Assembly (NCBI GenBank): GCA_004794655.1
Contig: SMMW01000575.1
Span: 14,087,001 to 14,151,000 of the forward strand
DNA: 64,000 nt
Source of the DNA: Marisa cornuarietis
Lineage: Eukaryota > Mollusca > Gastropoda > Architaenioglossa > Ampullariidae
Reading direction: 5' to 3'
Below, piece by piece: positions 13,733-27,277 of the stretch. The number at the start of each line of letters is the position of its first letter. The stretch's first letter is position 1. The notes below the pieces were generated by a model. That model made no database searches. It had not been told where the DNA came from and worked only from the letters and a program-made list of their open reading frames with translations. A program made the translations under genes and the position numbers.

Positions 13733-13754
13733 CTTTGTGTGTGTGTGTGTGTGT
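13702..13754. repeat. (CA)n - TCCTT - (TG)n inverted microsatellite
   Basis: About 29 bases of CA are followed by a five-base spacer and 19 bases of TG. The two arms are complementary, so either strand can fold into a long hairpin. Confidence 0.95.
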
Positions 13755-14089
13755 CACGTTTTCTCTTTGCCAAAAAAATCACTCTAAAGAGATTCCTAGC
13801 AAAGCTTTAGTCACTTTGATCCTTTCCGACCTTTACTTGTACGCAACATCAAAGCAAGCGTTATGTCGACGTGCCTTGAAACCCTTGTCCTACCTGAAAC
13901 CACAAGAGACTGTAGTTTGTTTCTTTTTTGTCAAAAGAGACAAACCAGCGCTGCAATCCGATGGCCGTCGCGTGTCAGACCAGAAAGCCTACGCAGGTCG
14001 TTGTCGAGGTTATTAAAGCCGTCCTTTTTTCGTTCACATCGTTGATGCAAACCAATCGTTAGGAAACGACAACAAAGCTGCACGTCACC

Positions 14090-14220
14090 AGCATCAAGGG
14101 GCCGGCTGGTCTGGCGCGAGGATCGCGAGCAACGTTAGGTAGTGACGTGGAGAGCACTGCATCACTCACGTCACCATCCTGTGACGCTTGCGAGTCTCGC
14201 GTGTAGGCAGCGCTCACAAC
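14090..14220. promoter_or_regulatory. CpG-dense patch with TGACG half sites
   Basis: This short GC-rich stretch in intron 2 has TGACGTGG near 14142, ACGTCACC near 14168 and TGTGACGC near 14181. The first two form an imperfect inverted pair. It could be an enhancer; function is unproven. Confidence 0.2.
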
Positions 14221-14475
14221 TTCTTGCTGATCCACGTAGCTGTTCTAGCACTGCTTCGTATGGTGGTGCCAGGGTCGTGTAAATGAATTGAAATTGTGAA
14301 AACAGTGTCTATCATTAGAGCTGGGGTCAACTATTCTATCCACAGTCCCTTCCAATAAAGGTCGTGAGGTCAAAGTTATAGATGTTACTACTAAGAAAAA
14401 GCGAAGTATTGTCATCATAATATTTTTTTGTGTGCAATGAAAGTAAACAATTCGTTGGTCTAGTCGTAATAACAG

Positions 14476-14477
<2 letters not shown>

Positions 14478-14547
<70 letters not shown>
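14478..14547. repeat. (CA)35 microsatellite
   Basis: A perfect run of 70 bases, one of the longest in the window; located in intron 2. Confidence 0.97.
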
Positions 14548-14551
<4 letters not shown>

Positions 14552-16545
14552 AAACACACACAAATAATTAAAGTCAGACAATTATGGAAAAAAAGAATAA
14601 CGAAAGATGATAAAGTGGATGTTTTTCACAAATGTATTACATATCCTGCTAAGATTACACAGCAAAAAAAGCAATTTTCTTTAAAGGCAACATAGCATAT
14701 TAAAATCTAAAGCATATTCATTCGGCATGGAAAGTTTCTCCGAAGCTTTATCATGTTTTAAATTATGTGTCCAAATCTAATCTTGCCGTCCTTTCATCAA
14801 CGCGAAGTTTTCTAAGCCCACTTGACAAGAGTACGCAGATAATTTAAGCTTCTGCTTGCGAAGTGAAGTGCACTAGTGGAACCTATGGGTCAAAAAGTGA
14901 ACAGTTCCCTCCATCAACGTAGGACAGATAAGCAGTCATCCATCCAGCCAGCCAGCCAGCCAAATCCAGAGAAACAGAGACCTCTTTGCAAAAATGAGAG
15001 CAAGAGTATACAGAGACGGTTAAAAAAATGGCGAAAAACTAAAGCGGGTGGAAAGAAAACATTAACAAAAAGAAAGGATTGAAAGCGAGATAACGCAACT
15101 ATAGGAGAGATAAATGCGATGAAAAGCCGAGAGACGGCCTCGCGGTCTCGCAATCACCGAAATCTTTAGTAGGTTAGGCCGTTTTCATCGCCATTTTCAA
15201 TTACATTTTCTGCCCTCTAGTTTAGAAAAGTCGCGATGCTTTGCCATAAGTATAAAACTCTCCAACTGTCTCAAGGGGAACAAATCACTAGACTGTCCTG
15301 CGACAGAACGCATTAAGAGGATGCAATGTCAGTTACAGCGCATGCGTAAATGTCTCTGGATCTGTAGCCATGACTACGCAGACTGAGAGGTGGATAATGA
15401 TATTTTTAGCAGCGACAGAGTCGTTCTTGAGGCACAACAATTTCTGCGATTGCTTACATCGCTGGAATAAGTGTTGTTTAAAAAATGATAAATACTTTCT
15501 GTGTACAATTACAACATATACTAGCACCCATTCTTCTGTTACAATATTTGGGGATGTGAGTGTATAGAATTTTACCTCATCGCCAGTACATCCTCAGACC
15601 TCATATCATTGTAAATTTCAACAAAAAAGTAAGAGATGTAATTAAGGGGGAAAAGAAGAAAAAAAGAAAGAAAAAAAGCAAGTTCAGATGAGGGACACGT
15701 AGCTAATTGCTGGTAACAAAGTTCTAGGAAAGAAGAGCACAAAGCCTTATAAACAGCTAAACCTGTTTTTTTTTTATAAAGGTAAATTAGTGTGTCGTCC
15801 TTTGAATGCGATTCGTATAATCCACCCCTAGATTCATTACAGTTGCAGTGACGAATCGCTCTCTCATCGACAAGGGCGTGGCTTACTGCTTTTCGGGACG
15901 AAAGATATCTTTGCCTTAGAATGGGAGTTAAAAACAACTCCCTTGAACACTTTAACAACGGCATTTATTCCAGGGGCAGTTTCTACAGGACCGATACATT
16001 TTCTGCGATTTTCGACCTAAAACCTTTCCATCAACTTAATGTTTTCTCATTATGAGGAGGAATGCTGGCGCCTGGGGGGTCCAAAGCTATTTAATATGTT
16101 AGGACGCATGTAACACAGGCAAGATGAAGTATTCTTCCACACGCCATCTTTATTCTCCTTGCATAAGTCAATAATTTAAGAAGAGAGAGAGAGAACGACA
16201 GAAGAAGAGAGACAGAGGGAATGAAGTTTAGTGAGAGATAGAGCGAGAAGACGGATGGTGCTATTAAAGATAAAAAGTGGAGTTTATGACCGAAGTGAAA
16301 GATAAACAGCAGTTCATTTGTACATCAGAACAACATATGAGAGTGGTTTTAATAGCATATCAATAACATAATACTAGAGAATGGTAGGAAATTCGTTCTT
16401 TCCGGATTTCATCTACCTTAATCAAGTCTAAAACTTCGGTGGGAATAATCTTTTTGATTTCTGATTGCTATTACATGTGAAAAAGATATCGGGAAGTAGC
16501 CGTCTGCTTGCTTGTCTGCTTGACAATATGCATGCATGCATACAT

Positions 16546-16546
<1 letters not shown>

Positions 16547-16602
<56 letters not shown>
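16547..16602. repeat. (CA)28 microsatellite preceded by GCAT repeats
   Basis: A perfect CA run directly after gcatgcatgcatacat, an alternating purine-pyrimidine stretch. Confidence 0.96.
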
Positions 16603-16606
<4 letters not shown>

Positions 16607-19216
16607 AACTGAAGAATGCCTTTATGAACTAATAGGAATGCCCACAAGAAAAAATGTCTAAGCTAAAAAGCAATCGCCGGAGCTTTTCTTCCTTTTCACT
16701 CTTTCGTTCTTTGTTAAAACATCGAACTTATATAAAACACTACATGTACTATGAAGCTTTATAAAGAATGTAGGAGGAACAGAAGGAGAAGCAGAAAAAA
16801 GAAGGAACAGGCGGAGAAGGACTCCCAACATGAATTGTGAATGAGGGGGGCCGGCCAAGGAAAGAAGTAGGGTGGGTGGGGCAGTCAGAAAGTCCAATAC
16901 TTTCTCCTGATCTATGCGCACCTCTGGAACCATCTTGATAACGGCTCCCCAGGCAATAGCCAGTCTTCAGGGGGCGATTCACGAAGCAGGGAAGGCAGAT
17001 GACTCCGACGATTCTAGCAATGGATTCCGGGCCAGGACAGATTTTTATCCCCACAATTTCTCATTTTTTTTACCCTTGCAGCAAATGAACGTGCCTTGAG
17101 CTTGCTTGATTGGGAGTTCGATGTCACTAGGCGGGCCTGCTCGCCGCTTGGCAAGTTTACGGGAAGAAAATATGTGTGAGTCAGACGAGTTATTCCCTCC
17201 TTCCCATCACCACCACCTTTCTTTCCCTTGTTTGTTTCAGCCGGGTGTCCTCTTTAATAGTCATCGAAGTCTGATTTAGATTCTACCAATGGGATCACGA
17301 TAAGGCCATTTCAAACTTTGATAGTTCCTCATCCAGACCTTACACAGCGATACGCATGTCATCTCGGGTGATAGCGGTCTGTTGGATGGTCACACATTAC
17401 AAAGAGATGTGTGCAAAAAAGGTGAGAATCTTCATAAAAGAGACGAAGGGAAAAAGGGGTTTCAGCTAATTAAACAGAAGACATATTCCATTTTCAGTGA
17501 AACTGGACTGAAATCGATGCAAAACCCCACGGCTTTCAAGGAATGCCCAGGCATTCGTATGCAAAGAAAGGTTCCATCAGCTCTATGCTCGGAGGGTTTG
17601 CCAACGAAGGAGATAAAATATACGCTAAAGTTGGATTAGAAAAAAATCAGAAAAACGCGAGATTCCTCAAAAAGATATGCATCGCCATAAAAGTGTCTCT
17701 TGACTACACAAGGATGAAAGGCTATGTCTTGACTTTGAACAGTAACAATGACCCTTGCTAGCCGAAAGGTTATGTAGGATTTAAGGTCTCCAGACTGTAT
17801 ATCTACTTCTGCAGCCAAAGGAAATTAGATGTTTAAAAAGGAATGTGCAGGTTAGTTTAAGAGAGATGAGCATTGAGATTGAATTCATCGAGATTACTTC
17901 AAGCCCCCGGTTCCAAGCAAGCAACCCTTAGTGACTCGGAGTCCCGGTGACCAGCGGGGGCAATATACACGGTAATGATCGTGCCAAGAGGACATAGAAA
18001 ACGTATATGAAGACGCAGAGTTCTCTCAAAGCAAACACAAGAAGGCACTGTTCTCCAGCAGTCGATCGAAACCTGTCTGACACTTCATGGTGGTCTAAGA
18101 CGCCACTGAACAGTACACATGACCACATGGCGCCTGTCTGACAATAACTCTCAATGCTGATTAAAAGTATCTTCCAATCGACCTTCACTTTAAGGGAACA
18201 AAGACTTGAGTAACATGTCTCTTCCTACTTTGGCCTTATTAAGGGAATCAGCAGGATGCTTGTTATCTATTCTTACCAGTTGTTTTACATGAAACTATGA
18301 AAAAGAGACTATACTGGGATCAGTCTCCTTCTTGCTACTGGCTTGGAAGGGCATCTCACTGGCTCCGTCACAAAAATCAGAAACTTAAAGATGATTGCAT
18401 TGTTATATAGACAGATTTTTTTACAGTCCCTTTTCTACAATTCATCATTAAACATTATTAATTGTACACCATGTAAATGTTTGAACAGTCCAGTCTTTTC
18501 AATTTTCTTGTCCCAATCAACATCATTTCGCTATAGTTGTACTTGCCGAGACAAGGACAAATTATGCATTAACTATTTATGGAGGAGAGATTAATTGAAT
18601 AATCGCACAAGGTCTCGAAGTTTTCGGTGCTGGTAACAGGGTTCACAACCGTGGAGCTAGACGGAAGACCGACAATTCTGGCACCTAGAGAAGCGTAGAA
18701 AGATGTCTGAGTATCTCAGCCCCGGGCGGGTCTCCAAAGGGCCTGGCATTAGAAGAGGAGTTAGTACTACATGCGAGGGGCCATTAGAAGTGGATACGCA
18801 GGAGGTAGAAAGTAAAGAAGACGTAAAGAGGACGTCAGGAGGACGTAACAGATGTTGAAGAACCCGGGGAAGAAAGTGCTGGGAAGAAATCAGACCGAAT
18901 GGCTAATGGCCAGCTATATTTATAACGTTTATCTGAATGAAAGTGGTATGTTTTGATTTTGTGTAGCTATGTTGGTGAACATGTCATTGTCTTTAGAAAA
19001 AGGACTTTTTTTGAAAATTTGTCGTTTATAACCTTAGGAAAACGGCAATCCACATTGCCACCCCTGCTTACTGAATAAATTGCAACCTGCACTCTTTCCT
19101 GCTTAAGCTTTTAGTCATAATACCTCGAAGTCATTTTACCTTAAAGATTTAAGTCTAAAAATGTGTAGGTTAAACTGCAACACTTTTGCAGTCAAGAACG
19201 AAGAAGACGCAGCGGT

Positions 19217-19271
19217 GAAGAAGAAGAAGAAGAAGAAGAAGAAGAAGAAGAAGAAGAAGAAGAAGAAGAAA
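19217..19271. repeat. (GAA)18 microsatellite
   Basis: A perfect 55-base GAA run in intron 2. On the transcribed gene's sense (minus) strand it reads TTC. Such homopurine tracts can form triplexes and can slow transcription. Confidence 0.97.
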
Positions 19272-22200
19272 TAGTTTTCTACTCTTCCTCTATTTCTTCA
19301 CCGCATGAACATAACGACAAAATCCACGCCATTCTTTGCCATTAAGAGGAATTAATGTGAAGGATATGTGACGCATGATACTAAGCTGAAACACCCAGAA
19401 GAAGAAGGAGCACACAAAGAACAGAGCTTTTTCTTGATTTCAAATTGCGGGGGGAAACAAAAGACAAAGGGGAAAAAGTTCTAGTTACCTCCCATCTTTG
19501 TTTATGCCGCTGATCTGGACCTCTTTTTTTGAGTCGAAACCTTTACTTAAGTTGATTTGTGAGTGCAGGTCATAGAAAAAAGAACTAAAAATAGTTTTGT
19601 GATTTTATATGATACTTGCATTAAATGTAGTTCTTACATCATCGTAAAATAGTTTCTAATGTTGTTTTTCGCCTTTAAGGAAATGGTTTGAGTGAAAATG
19701 GAATTATTAAGTTTGCTTCAAGATATATACATGATTTTTATTCATTATGAAAAAAAGCTCTCCCATTAAAAGAAGTACACATTTACTATACGTATGCACT
19801 AGTTTACACCGTTTGCTTGAAAATATCGAGATAAACAAGTAAAAAAACCTCACTGTTTTATAGTGAACAGCACTCATTCCACCGTTCTTTAATAACTAAT
19901 TTAAAAAAATGAAATCAACGTTTAATAAAAGAAATCGACATCTCGTTGAATTGTGATCAGCCCGATCATCCTTTCTTTCTTCAAGATGAAGCACTGAGAA
20001 ACATGCTGCATTAACCCGAAGACTCGTTAAAAAGAAACAGAGTATTTGGACAAAAGCCTGGAGAATTGCTACGTTTGACATGGATGGAACAAAACCAACA
20101 AATGCAAATTGAAAGAAAAACAAGACCGCTTTGGAGGGGGAAAAACAACAGCTTTTTCTCGCTGCCCGTTTATCTCCCCTTCTATTTCTCAACGGCTTAC
20201 ATCTCTCTCCCTTGTCAACGTCTCCATTTTTCAAGGAGAAAATCGCTGTTTAACTTGTCTCCAGCGGCAAAAGAAAACAGTCGGTCACGGGCGGAGGGAC
20301 AGGATCGCTACAGCTTGTCAGTTTCGACTAAATCGAAGGGGTAAAAGGAAGAGGGGACTGGAACCCTCCTGTTGTTGTGCGTCCCCTGGCCAAACACGCA
20401 AAAGCGTGGAAGAAGATTCTTTATCCCAGGCAGACCTCCAGAGCGAAACCGTTTGATGACTCTCTTCCAGAGGAAGATGGGAGGGGAAATTAAAAAAAAA
20501 AACGCACTGAAAAAATGATGATGTGCAAAGGATCTGCTAAGAGGCATGTTCTGCACTCAGATGGTCCTTACTTGTCCCTCTGGAGATTCGCTTGACTGCA
20601 GATTCGTTGACATCCTATGGCGCGAACACGGCTTAGTCACGGCTGCTTGAGGTTAATTTTAGTTCACAAAGACGGCTCCTGCGGAGGAATACTGAGCGAT
20701 GCCAAAGGGGGTAGCTATGGAGCTCACGCAGCAGATTTTCGTGATGTCGTAGTTCGCTTACAGATCTCTTCCGTACAGAGAAAAAAACCCAGGAAATTCT
20801 TTGCCCTCAGCTTCAAATATTCTTATTTCCAATTATCCAATATTTGTAAAACAGCTGTAAGGGAGGCAATGGCAGTTTGTCGCCAGAAGCTGTTGTCGGC
20901 GGAGACTGAAATGCGAGAGGATTTCGGGCCGTTACAAGGAGACAAAAGAAGAAAACAAAAGCAAACGCAACTCCCAGTGCAACCGTCGGCCCACCCTCCC
21001 TGAAATCCCTTGCTAGAGCATCGCGCTTAACACTTAAAATTTGCATGCCACACAATTCACGAGAAAGTTGCCATCAGCACCTAAAAACTTCCTTTTCCCC
21101 TAAAACACCCAAATAAACTTGTTAGGGAAATGTTCCTGAGCATCCCCGGAGCTGCCATGCAAAGGGTAAGTGCGGTGCTCTGGAATCGACCTCGCAAATA
21201 TTGGATCGGTTGTGGTCGTGCTAGAACGATGGCATTTTCCCTGCAAGCCTCGCATTCGATCTAGCTTCTGTTGCCGTTGATGGCAACGCCTTGTGGAAGA
21301 GCGACAACCCTTAACCCTATGCATTCTTCTGCCAAGTCTTGAGACAGTAGGGAAAAAAAAGGCGGAGGGAAAAGGGAGAGGGAGGAATTGAGATGGTGGA
21401 CGTAGGGGTAGGTGGGGGGATGTCGACTCAGAGATGGAAAATGGGTGTCACGGGGGAAAAATAATTTTTTTAGACCCTTAATTTTGCCATTTCCAACGAG
21501 GATTCGTGGGTGCTAACGCACGTTCTAGATCACATGAGTAATCGGACAAATGGCGGTGAGAAGGAGCCAAGGAACGACCCCCCCCCCAAAAAAAAAGAAT
21601 AAAAAGTGCTGAAAGCGTCTCATCCGAGGGCTGAAAACACGAGTCGCGAGAGACTAATGGAGTAATTTGCCCCCCCAGCTGCCAGGCTAACAATCATCTA
21701 AAGCGCGAGGCCGCCCATAAAAAATATGCATTGTTTTAAGGCCGTGTGTTAATCAGAGCGTGTTTGGAGGAAAATGCTTTCTTCTCCGACATGCTTTTGC
21801 TTTCGTCTCCGTTCTAGCCAGGCATGTTATACAATGGAGTCGAAAAGCAGCAAGAAATAGCGAGAGATTTGACACTGGCATTGAACCCTCTTTTATGACA
21901 GTTTTAATAATAGAAAAGATAAGGTTTGGATATTTTTTTCAACAGTCCGAAAAGAGCGTGTGAACGATGGAATGAATAAGTGAAGGTGTATTCTCATTCT
22001 TCGAACTTCTTTCTTTCAAGGCGAGAACTTACAGTTAAGAAAGCCCTGACAGTTGTTACAGCTTTGACATTTACTTCTGTAAATTTAACACGATTGCCCA
22101 TGTTTGTTGGATGGCATGGTGTGTCGATGATTGAGGAGCTGCGATCAAACCAATTACATTTCCACATGACAAGCAAGGTTGTTTTTTCTGCCTCTGTCAA

Positions 22201-23270
22201 ATTTCTAATGTCCTCCCCCTCTCCAACAAATTATAAAACATAAAAACTTAATAAGAGACGAAATTACAGTGGAGCTGTTCCCATGTCGGCGCAGTTCCGT
22301 TTCACAAAGCGCACGTGCGCTGTGCGAGCGGCTCCATGATTAGTTTGACGAAGCGGCACCAAAGGGGCGCGCATGTTCCCCCATGTCCTGCTCGCCCTGC
22401 TTATTGTCAGTTCTCCTTGCTTTCTTTTTCTTTATTTTCTATCGTTTTCTGGCCTTCGCCATTTCATTTATCTCCACTTCTTCCACAGGCACTTACGAAC
22501 ACTCCCACTCACACACATACAAAGGTTTGCATTCACACGCGCGAGGTCAAATAATTATTTCATTGAATAAAATATCTTTTAGCCCCCTTCTCCCGAAATC
22601 TGCTGAAATAAAGGAATTTAGGCTACCATTATGGTTAAATCACTGACGTCCGAGACTAAAGAGGCTAGATTTAGCCAGTAGATTATTTTCCTAAGTCGAT
22701 CCAGCAAGTGCTAATTTATTATCTGTTGTATGCCACCCAAGGTTTATTCGATTTTGCATTTCAGTAACTAAATCAATTAGAGTCCTGGAGGGATGACTTG
22801 TTCTCGAAGGTCACCACCAGAAGGCCAACATTAGTAGAAGGGTTGGAGATATATTTTCTCCAAATCTTGTTTTACTGATAATGTTATCGTAAATGTCATG
22901 GCCTCGTGATTCTAAGAATCTTGAAAAATAAATCGATCACAGACTGAGGTTATTTGTTTACAAAGTTGAGTAGAAATCATCCTTCTTGCGTTTTAGCCGA
23001 TGGCCTGTTGACCGGGGGATCAGAAAGCTTGTCAGGCAAAAGACAAGCCCAACAAAACAACACTGTATACACACTGCGTCACGTCCTGCTCACAGCGTCC
23101 AACTAATCGTTCACTCATATTAAAATGTCCCTTGGTCAGCTCAGATGATCCATCGTTCAAGATCCCAACACCGACATCTCTCCCCCCCCCCACCTACACA
23201 AAAGTCTTATCAATCACAAGTTTGGGCCAGGAGTGTTTCTTATTGTTGACGTAAATGTCATTTGCATGAG

Positions 23271-23294
23271 TGTGTGTGTGTGTGTGGGGGGGGG
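23271..23294. repeat. (TG)8 then G-run
   Basis: Eight TG units followed by nine G, in intron 2. Confidence 0.9.
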
Positions 23295-24393
23295 AATCAG
23301 CAAGCACCTCCATCCAGCCAGAGGAAAATGAACTGATGCAATTACCGATGGATCAATGGTAAAGAGAATGAAGATCGCACGAGATGCTCTGTTCGAACTT
23401 CGAGTCACTTCAAAGACGGTATTTGGTGGTGCCCAATCTGTTGATACGGAAGCAGCCGAGCTCAGGTCACGTGAAGGGAGAAAAAGTTTTCCAGGGGTGG
23501 AGGGTTTGAGAGAGGAGGTTGAGTGTGTCATAACGTCCTCATGCATCGAAATGTCAATTACACGTGATTATCAGAACGTGTGCATACGGCAGCTTCGTTT
23601 TCGGCACCACGGTGCTGAAAGGGTGGGTAGGGGTGGTGGGTCTCCGTTTCTTTTATGTCCACCTCTGAGTGTTGGCTTGTGACAGGTTTACGAGATAAAT
23701 CACTCGATGGCTAACGACATGGCCCCACACTCCTTCTTCAGAAGGGAAGCCAAGCATGCGTGGATTATTGCCGTTTGATGATCATCAAGGCACCTTGATC
23801 TGATTAGCCAGCCTGCCGCTGACTATAAATAAAACGTCCCCTTAATTAGTCGTTCTCCTTCGCCGCATTCTCATGTTGTTTATCACCGAATTCAAGTCTT
23901 TTTTTTTTTGCCTTGGCGATAGGTAGGAGAATCAACGCTCGATCTGAATTTCTGTTTGCTTTTAATGGTCTGAGCCGTAGTATGAGGCCCATGAATTTCT
24001 GTTTCTTTGCTCAGTTTTTGAACGTGTAATAAGAAGCTGCTCATACTATGGATAATGAGTACGACATGTTACTGAGATGTACTCCATACTTGGTATGCGT
24101 GCTTCGGCTTTACACCTTTCATGTGTCCGTACCTTAACGCGACTGACCTCAGAGAAAGACATGCAGAAAGATCTGCCTAGGCACTAAGTTTCGAGACTGG
24201 GACTCGCAAGATAATGCCTGTTAAAAGTCGACGTCGTTATTAAAACAGCTGTCTGTGATGAGTCTGGTAGGAAAAATCAAACCGACCTTTCCGCCACTTC
24301 CAATATTAGTAGTGATGACTATGAAGTCGAGAATTGTTTAAATATGTACCACGTATATCAAATCTTTCATGCTTGTGTGTCTCTCTACCACTC

Positions 24394-24424
<31 letters not shown>
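24394..24424. repeat. Compound (TG)n(GA)n
   Basis: Seven TG units followed by about nine GA units in intron 2. Confidence 0.9.
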
Positions 24425-25310
24425 AAGAAGAGAAGAGTGAACGGTGATGACGTGCAGTGTGGCTGTCAATACCTGGCCTTTGTTCATAGCCATAATGTTT
24501 CATCTGAAAAAATGTTAAGCTCGCTGCCCACCTTTCGGTAATAAATGAGGATCTGTGACATGTCCTGCCAGTCCCGACTAGAAATGCGCTGCTCCTGTCC
24601 ACGTCTCCTCCCGCCCTTGTCCCACTATCCACCCCTTCCTCATAGGCTCAAATGCTCATTAAACCAGGAGCGCAACACTTTCATATCACAGCTGGGAACA
24701 CTGTGCCTCTGTCCTCCCTGCAAGTGTTCCAGGCTTTATTCCCACTGATGGACTTCTGACGAGGCCCACTAAATCGAGCGTAAGGACCATTAGCGAGATA
24801 TTGTGTCCACGACGTAGTTGACCTGGTCACCTGGCACCAACACCCGAGGTCCTCACTCCACTCACGGCCGACCGTACAACACAGGCCAATGTCAAACCCT
24901 TGTGAGTGGCCTAGGGTGCTTGAGATCGGTCCGGCTTAGTGCTATTTGTCTCCTTGATCCCAGGTCACCCAAAGGTCATCTACTCTCTCCTTTTCTCTGA
25001 CCAGTGAATTAACATTTTTAGGAGCTTCTAAGTTTGAAGATAAAAACCCAATAAATCTTTGATGAGAAATTTTTATGGGTAAGACAATTATTTTTATTAA
25101 GATCAAGTGTTTTAAAGACTGTTTTAACGTTTAATTTGTTGTCTCAATAGTGAAGGAAATCCCGTTTAGGAGCTCACAGGAAGTTTCAGAGGTGAGCTGT
25201 TGTTTTTATGGGTTGTATATGTATATGTTGTAATATAAAAACCCCTTTGAGATTACGAAGCTTTGACGTCTGAAACGACTGACATTGTCAAACTGTAAAC
25301 CTACTGATTG

Positions 25311-25367
25311 ATTATTATTATTATTAATATTATTATTATTAATAATATTATTATTATTATTATTATT
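25311..25367. repeat. (ATT)n with internal AAT inversions
   Basis: ATT units interrupted twice by aatatt/aataat switches, which create self-complementary segments. Confidence 0.92.
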
Positions 25368-25976
25368 TCGTTATTGTACCATTGGCCTTTTCTTTTCTTC
25401 TTACTGGCAGTTCTCGTTCACATCTAATTTCCCACTCTTGTTTTTGTGGAAGAGTTTGACTTTCTCTTTCTAACATTATAAAATGAAAACAATGTCTTGT
25501 ATATTTACGCAAGAAATCTTGCTGTGAGTTGCTTGCCCACGGTCTAAAATCTCCGACGCTGACAATTGCAGAACGAAGAGAAGAAGAGAAAGTAACTAGA
25601 AAACGAAGTGTGAAACTTGGCTCAGGGGATCCTTAGAGACCTAACGGGCATGCGCACCCAGGCCGAAGCACACTGTCTTTGTCTTCTACATTATTTATGC
25701 GTTTTCAAAGTCGCAGTGACAGACCGGAGATCTTTAAATTAAAGTCGTTCTCACCATTAGACCAGAACACTCGCATTTTATTCCGAATGGCTTGTCACGA
25801 AAATGCGTCTAAAGGAAACCATAGATCCCCCTATTTTTTTTTTGGTCTGATCATCTATTCTGCAACGAGTGTCAGGATTGTTATCATGGCAGGAGGCTTA
25901 CAGTCGATAAGGATGTTAGGTAGATTTCCGTGTGACCGCGACACCTCTTAAAAAGGTCTTACACATATGAAAACAC

Positions 25977-26030
25977 TGTGTGTGTGTGTGTTTGTGTTTG
26001 TGTGTGTGTGTGTGTGTGCGCGCGCGCGTG
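25977..26030. repeat. (TG)n then (CG)n
   Basis: A TG run with two TTTG interruptions, ending in five CG units. Confidence 0.92.
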
Positions 26031-27150
26031 CATGCTTGCGTGTGTTTGCGATTGTAAGAAGGTGCATGTGCGAGTTCCTTTTTTCATCTCTAGCCTTTTC
26101 ATATTTGCGCGACATGTGGTTAGTGAGTGTGGGAGCACATCTGAACCTACACACAGCTTTGTGCATGCGGGGGTCTGTCGTACATGACATTTGCATCTGG
26201 AAAACATCTAAACTGCCGTCAATAAATGCGACCAATTAGACTGAAACTGCTGCGTCTTTCATTCGCTGATTTTTCCGCGAACTTGTTTTTAAAACTAAAA
26301 AAACCCAGGCAGCCAGTGCTAGTTTATACTAATTATCTGTACACGTTCAACTCGCAAGCAGATCAAGTTCGTCCTGTGCTTCTAATTATGTAGTTGAGAA
26401 AGGAAACTTGACTCCGACTGGACCAACCAATGCAGGTAAAACTGTTAGCAACGACTCGTTTAATGAGAAGTACGTGCTGGAACTTGTCTTGGATATAAGG
26501 CTACTTTGGATCAAACAGTGACAAGGGTTTGAAAAAAAGAAGACGGAGAGAAATAAAACAGACTGACAAATGAACTGAAGGAGGGGCTGGCAATGATGAA
26601 GGGTGTAAAGCTTGACAGGAACAGGCAAGGCAAAGCGCTCGCATCGCGGAACATTTCTGTCACGTGATCAACACATCAAGCAACATCGCGGATGCGCACG
26701 CACCCTACGAGAAAGGAATGGAGACACATCGCGAATCACAGTTTTTGAGGGCAAAAATCAGTTTTTTTCAAATGATTTGATTACTCTTCGTGAAAAATCA
26801 TTTTAGCGTAGTTTTTCTATAAAGTAATTTGAAACAATTTTTTAAAGTGGAAAATTCAGGTTTATTGATCTGTACTTTTCCGGGCTTATGGACTTTCCAA
26901 TAATTTCTTTCTGCTTTGGGATAAACATCGCGTGAGGTAACCTCAGTGTTCAATCCCTACTTCTGTGATATCTCTTATGTGAATCAAGATGTTATTTCAC
27001 GGTATGTTACTGTGATACTTTGAACAAGAGAAAACAAGAGAGGAAGAGAAGGATGAGGGGAAACAGAAGGAGTTCTTAAAGATGTAAGAAAAAAACTCAT
27101 TCATGTACAAAGAAACATTGAGCAAGAAATATAAAATGTATACGTACTAC

Positions 27151-27277
27151 CACTTTCAGGAGGAACTTCAGCAATAGGCGGAAGGGGCGTGTCATCCTCA
27201 CTGCCACCACGCCCGCTGTCACTGGTAGTGGTTTCCCCTGACGTAACGCTGTTGACATCATCGTGTGGGCTTCGTAC
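27151..27277 (-). CDS. Protocadherin cytoplasmic exon 2
   Basis: This 127-base internal exon encodes residues 951-992 plus the first base of Gly993. It is bounded by an acceptor ttttctcgcaag and a donor GTG|gtagta. It begins in phase 0, exactly matching the AAG| end of the large exon, and leaves in phase 1, exactly matching the terminal exon. The peptide starts VRSPHDDVNSVTSGETTT and continues SDSGRGGSEDD, then a proline-rich stretch. It is serine-, acidic- and glycine-rich, as in the conserved cytoplasmic blocks of non-clustered protocadherins. The residues after the donor (STYT...) would be intron read-through and are left out. Intron 1 before it is about 23.2 kb and intron 2 after it about 22.9 kb. 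An alternative cassette exon elsewhere in the introns cannot be excluded. Confidence 0.92.

Larger units (their letters stand above)
4267..27150 (-). other. Intron 2 of the protocadherin (about 22.9 kb)
   Basis: The intron runs from GTAGTA at the exon 2 end to cttccag before exon 3. It consists largely of unique, AT-leaning sequence broken by microsatellites (listed separately), poly(A) runs (6144-6163, 12285-12298) and purine-rich stretches (6419-6510, 6700-6830, 16180-16320). CpG-richer islands occur at 5270-6370, 14090-14230 and around 20.2 kb. I recognised no exon, RNA gene or transposon with ends in it. Reading frames of 60-130 codons on both strands look like chance. Confidence 0.8.

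Noticed and set aside
20109..21003. Adjacent plus-strand frames of 115 and 128 codons
   Set aside because: Basic and low-complexity ends, no family resemblance, and located inside intron 2 without splice or promoter support.
23356..23682. 108-codon plus-strand frame with an overlapping minus-strand frame
   Set aside because: No motif recognised, and both strands are open over the same bases, which suggests chance in a GC-richer patch.
27101..27150. Extension of exon 2 to residues STYTFYISC...
   Set aside because: This is intron read-through after the GTG|gtagta donor. Only the shorter exon keeps phase with the terminal exon.
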